In this document: positions 3,759 through 5,437 of the stretch, one piece after another
Layout of the letters: each line of letters starts with the position of its first letter
How positions within the stretch are numbered: position 1 is the first letter of the stretch
Origin: Chlorobiales bacterium
Lineage (GTDB): Bacteria; Bacteroidota; Chlorobiia; Chlorobiales; Chlorobiaceae
Reading direction: 5' to 3'
Length of the DNA stretch: 5,437 bases
Assembly (NCBI GenBank): GCA_022360415.1
Contig: JAKSDB010000150.1
Span: forward strand, 1-5,437
Position numbers and translations under genes: made by a program
The notes under the pieces: model-generated
Told to the model about the DNA's origin: nothing
Databases searched by the model: none
Seen by the model: only the letters and a program-made list of their open reading frames with translations

Positions 3759-5437
3759 TCACGAATGACTGGTGAGAGGGAGAGCTTTCAAAAATGCCCC
3801 GACTTCGTATCCGCTGATATAAGCATCGTCACCTATTGTTTCAAGTGCTTCTCTCCAGATGGTTAACTCTTTTTTCCCGACAGAGTTCTGTTTTCTTTCC
3901 GGCTTACTGTGCAAGAGGGTAGCGGCTACGAGCCATGAAGCGAGCAGTGTGAAACGTGACGCGCTGAACCAGCGTTTACCGTGTTTTTTCCGAATCGAAA
4001 GAAATGTTTCTGCGTGTTTATTACTGTTTTCTTCGAGAAGCATGCCCAGGCTTTCAGCAAGGTATTTTTCAGGATTTTTAACCGACGCGACCGGCATTTT
4101 AACTTTCAGGAGACAATGGAAAAAATCAACCAGATGCCCTGCAGGGGTGTTTTTCAACCGGGTGTTTTCCTGGATTACGCGGGTCAGCGGTTTTGCAAGC
4201 AAAAGGTCATCAACAACTCCCTCACGCAACATATTATTGGTCAGAAGAATTTTTTCGAGCGCTTCCAGAATTATGTAGATCAGAACAATGTGGCTGAAAA
4301 CGCTCTTCTGTCTGTCCCCGATACCGAGGTTTTTTTGAAGCTCCTGCGCAACGCCCGGTTTCTGTAACATGGCAGCCAGTTTTCGGGCACGGTCGAAATA
4401 TTCGCATGCTTTTGCCACGATACCCTCAGGAAGTGACAGCGGCTGTTGGGTCAGCACTCCGTATTCATCTGCGAAAATATCAAAAAAATCTGTTAGCGTT
4501 TTACAGAACCTTTTTCGTTGTTCGGTTTTTGCGATGGTCTCGTCGAACAGCTGGTCGAGACCGGCCTGTGAGCAGAAAAGGCTTAACTTTTCATGCAGAG
4601 GCTCAAGACTTATTTCGAGAGCGGCCGTGTCGATGCAAAGGCGGCCGCTGCCGTCGAGGTGCCGGCACAACCGGTCGTAAGGCATCAGTTTTGTAGGCCG
4701 GACTTCCCTGAAATCGAGAAGCACGTTGTACCGGTAACCGCCCAGAAAGAGGTGCATTCCTTTTTCACGCAGTTCACTGACCTCTCTTATGAATTCTACA
4801 TTTGAAACGTGGTCACGGAAAATCACGTACGTATTGCCGTCATGGCCAAGCCCGAGACCGTCGCACAATGATTTCTGCTCGATACCGTTTGCAGTTTTAA
4901 AGCCAACTGAAGTTCTGACATAACCGGCGGTTTGCTCTCCCGCGTTATTGTAAGCCACGAGTGTACGCTCATCCCCTCGCCGGTTTGTGTAGCAAAAAAC
5001 GTTTTCGTTTACCTTTCCTTCCGGAGTATACACGTCGTATAGGAAAAAGTTTTCAACGCCGGCAAACAGGCTGCGTTTTTTTAAAAGAGGAAAAATCTCA
5101 CGTTCGTGCCTTTTGATCAGTTCGTGGTCAGGCTGTTCGTCGAGGTATGCCCGGGCGTATTCCATCCCGTATTTTTCACTGAACCCTTCGATCTGTCCAT
5201 GCCCGAACATCGGCAGGCCGGGCATGGTTGCCAGCATTGTGCACACGCCGAAATACTTATCGCCATTGCCGAACTGTTCAACCGCAGTATCTTCATCCGG
5301 ATTGTTCATGAAATTCACATACCGCTTCAGAATTCCCGAGTCGAATTCAAGAGTGTTTTTTATCAAGTAACGGTAGGCGGCATTGTCCTCTTTTTTCAGC
5401 ATGTGCATAAAAGCACTGTTGTATACCCTGTGCATGC
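3759..5437 (-). CDS. GH13 alpha-amylase-family protein, C-terminal part (5' end outside the window)
   Basis: The frame is open from the right edge to a TGA at 3759-3761, and the true start lies beyond the window, so only the last 558 or so residues are seen. In fragment numbering, residues 40-93 look like the end of a GH13 barrel. NNPDED (44-49) fits conserved region IV, whose Asp stabilises the transition state, with Pro in place of the usual His. MPGLPMFGHGQIEGF (71-85) fits the segment after it. Residues 146-164 (VFCYTNRRGDERTLVAYNN) resemble the start of the beta-sandwich domain C. From about 270 to the end the chain is mostly helical and not recognised. The nucleophile and acid/base regions (II and III) are upstream and unseen, so activity cannot be judged. 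A role in alpha-glucan (glycogen or maltodextrin) metabolism is inferred from family. It runs toward petB and shares the terminator at 3648-3676, but is otherwise unrelated. Confidence 0.8.
   Translation of the reverse strand, partial: MHRVYNSAFMHMLKKEDNAAYRYLIKNTLEFDSGILKRYVNFMNNPDEDTAVEQFGNGDKYFGVCTMLATMPGLPMFGHGQIEGFSEKYGMEYARAYLDEQPDHELIKRHEREIFPLLKKRSLFAGVENFFLYDVYTPEGKVNENVFCYTNRRGDERTLVAYNNAGEQTAGYVRTSVGFKTANGIEQKSLCDGLGLGHDGNTYVIFRDHVSNVEFIREVSELREKGMHLFLGGYRYNVLLDFREVRPTKLMPYDRLCRHLDGSGRLCIDTAALEISLEPLHEKLSLFCSQAGLDQLFDETIAKTEQRKRFCKTLTDFFDIFADEYGVLTQQPLSLPEGIVAKACEYFDRARKLAAMLQKPGVAQELQKNLGIGDRQKSVFSHIVLIYIILEALEKILLTNNMLREGVVDDLLLAKPLTRVIQENTRLKNTPAGHLVDFFHCLLKVKMPVASVKNPEKYLAESLGMLLEENSNKHAETFLSIRKKHGKRWFSASRFTLLASWLVAATLLHSKPERKQNSVGKKELTIWREALETIGDDAYISGYEVGAFLKALPLTSHS

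Noticed and set aside
4621..4648. Inverted repeat GCGGCCG / CGGCCGC, including a GCGGCCGC octamer
   Set aside because: It lies inside the GH13 coding region, where GC-rich Ala and Gly/Arg codons explain it; nothing suggests a mobile or regulatory element.
1..5437. CRISPR array, insertion sequence, integrase or attachment site next to the tRNA
   Set aside because: No direct repeats with spacers, no transposase or integrase frame, and no repeat of the tRNA 3' end were seen in the window.

Overview
The window most likely comes from a green sulfur bacterium (Chlorobiaceae; Chlorobium, Chlorobaculum or Prosthecochloris-like). The basis is the same-strand order of a CrtC-type carotenoid 1',2'-hydratase, a Rieske iron-sulfur protein and a one-piece b6-like cytochrome b, with no cytochrome c1 or f gene beside them. 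That is the reduced quinol-oxidising complex known from this group. The species cannot be fixed from the sequence. Presence of crtC suggests, but does not prove, a green-coloured chlorobactene producer.

Layout. Positions 1-50 hold the 3' two thirds of a tRNA-Phe(GAA) without an encoded CCA. Positions 51-463 hold no convincing gene. They contain a perfect TATAAT box at 252-257 and three possible RNA hairpins, the largest at 368-408, so they are read here as the promoter and structured leader of crtC. crtC follows (about 464-1591, start uncertain). A 218-base gap ends in a 7-bp hairpin and a strong ribosome binding site in front of the Rieske gene petC (1810-2361 including stop). petB (cytochrome b, 2393-3625) follows after about 30 bases with its own good ribosome binding site. 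A strong hairpin at 3648-3676, with A's on one side and T's on the other, can terminate transcription from both directions. On the minus strand, converging on petB, is the C-terminal part of a large GH13 alpha-amylase-family protein (3759 to beyond the right edge).

How the genes work together. PetC and PetB form the core of a membrane complex that oxidises menaquinol on the periplasmic side and passes electrons to soluble or membrane c-type cytochromes that feed the photosynthetic reaction centre. CrtC hydrates the end of chlorobactene-type carotenoids, which sit in the chlorosome, so the + strand block is a photosynthesis-related group. The GH13 protein belongs to alpha-glucan metabolism and is separated by the terminator.

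No wholly new system is evident. The most interesting points are the Ala in place of the usual Ser in the Rieske cluster-binding loop, the b6-like cytochrome b fused to its subunit IV half but lacking the cysteine for haem c-n, the long hydrophilic N-terminal tails on both complex subunits, and the structured leader before crtC.
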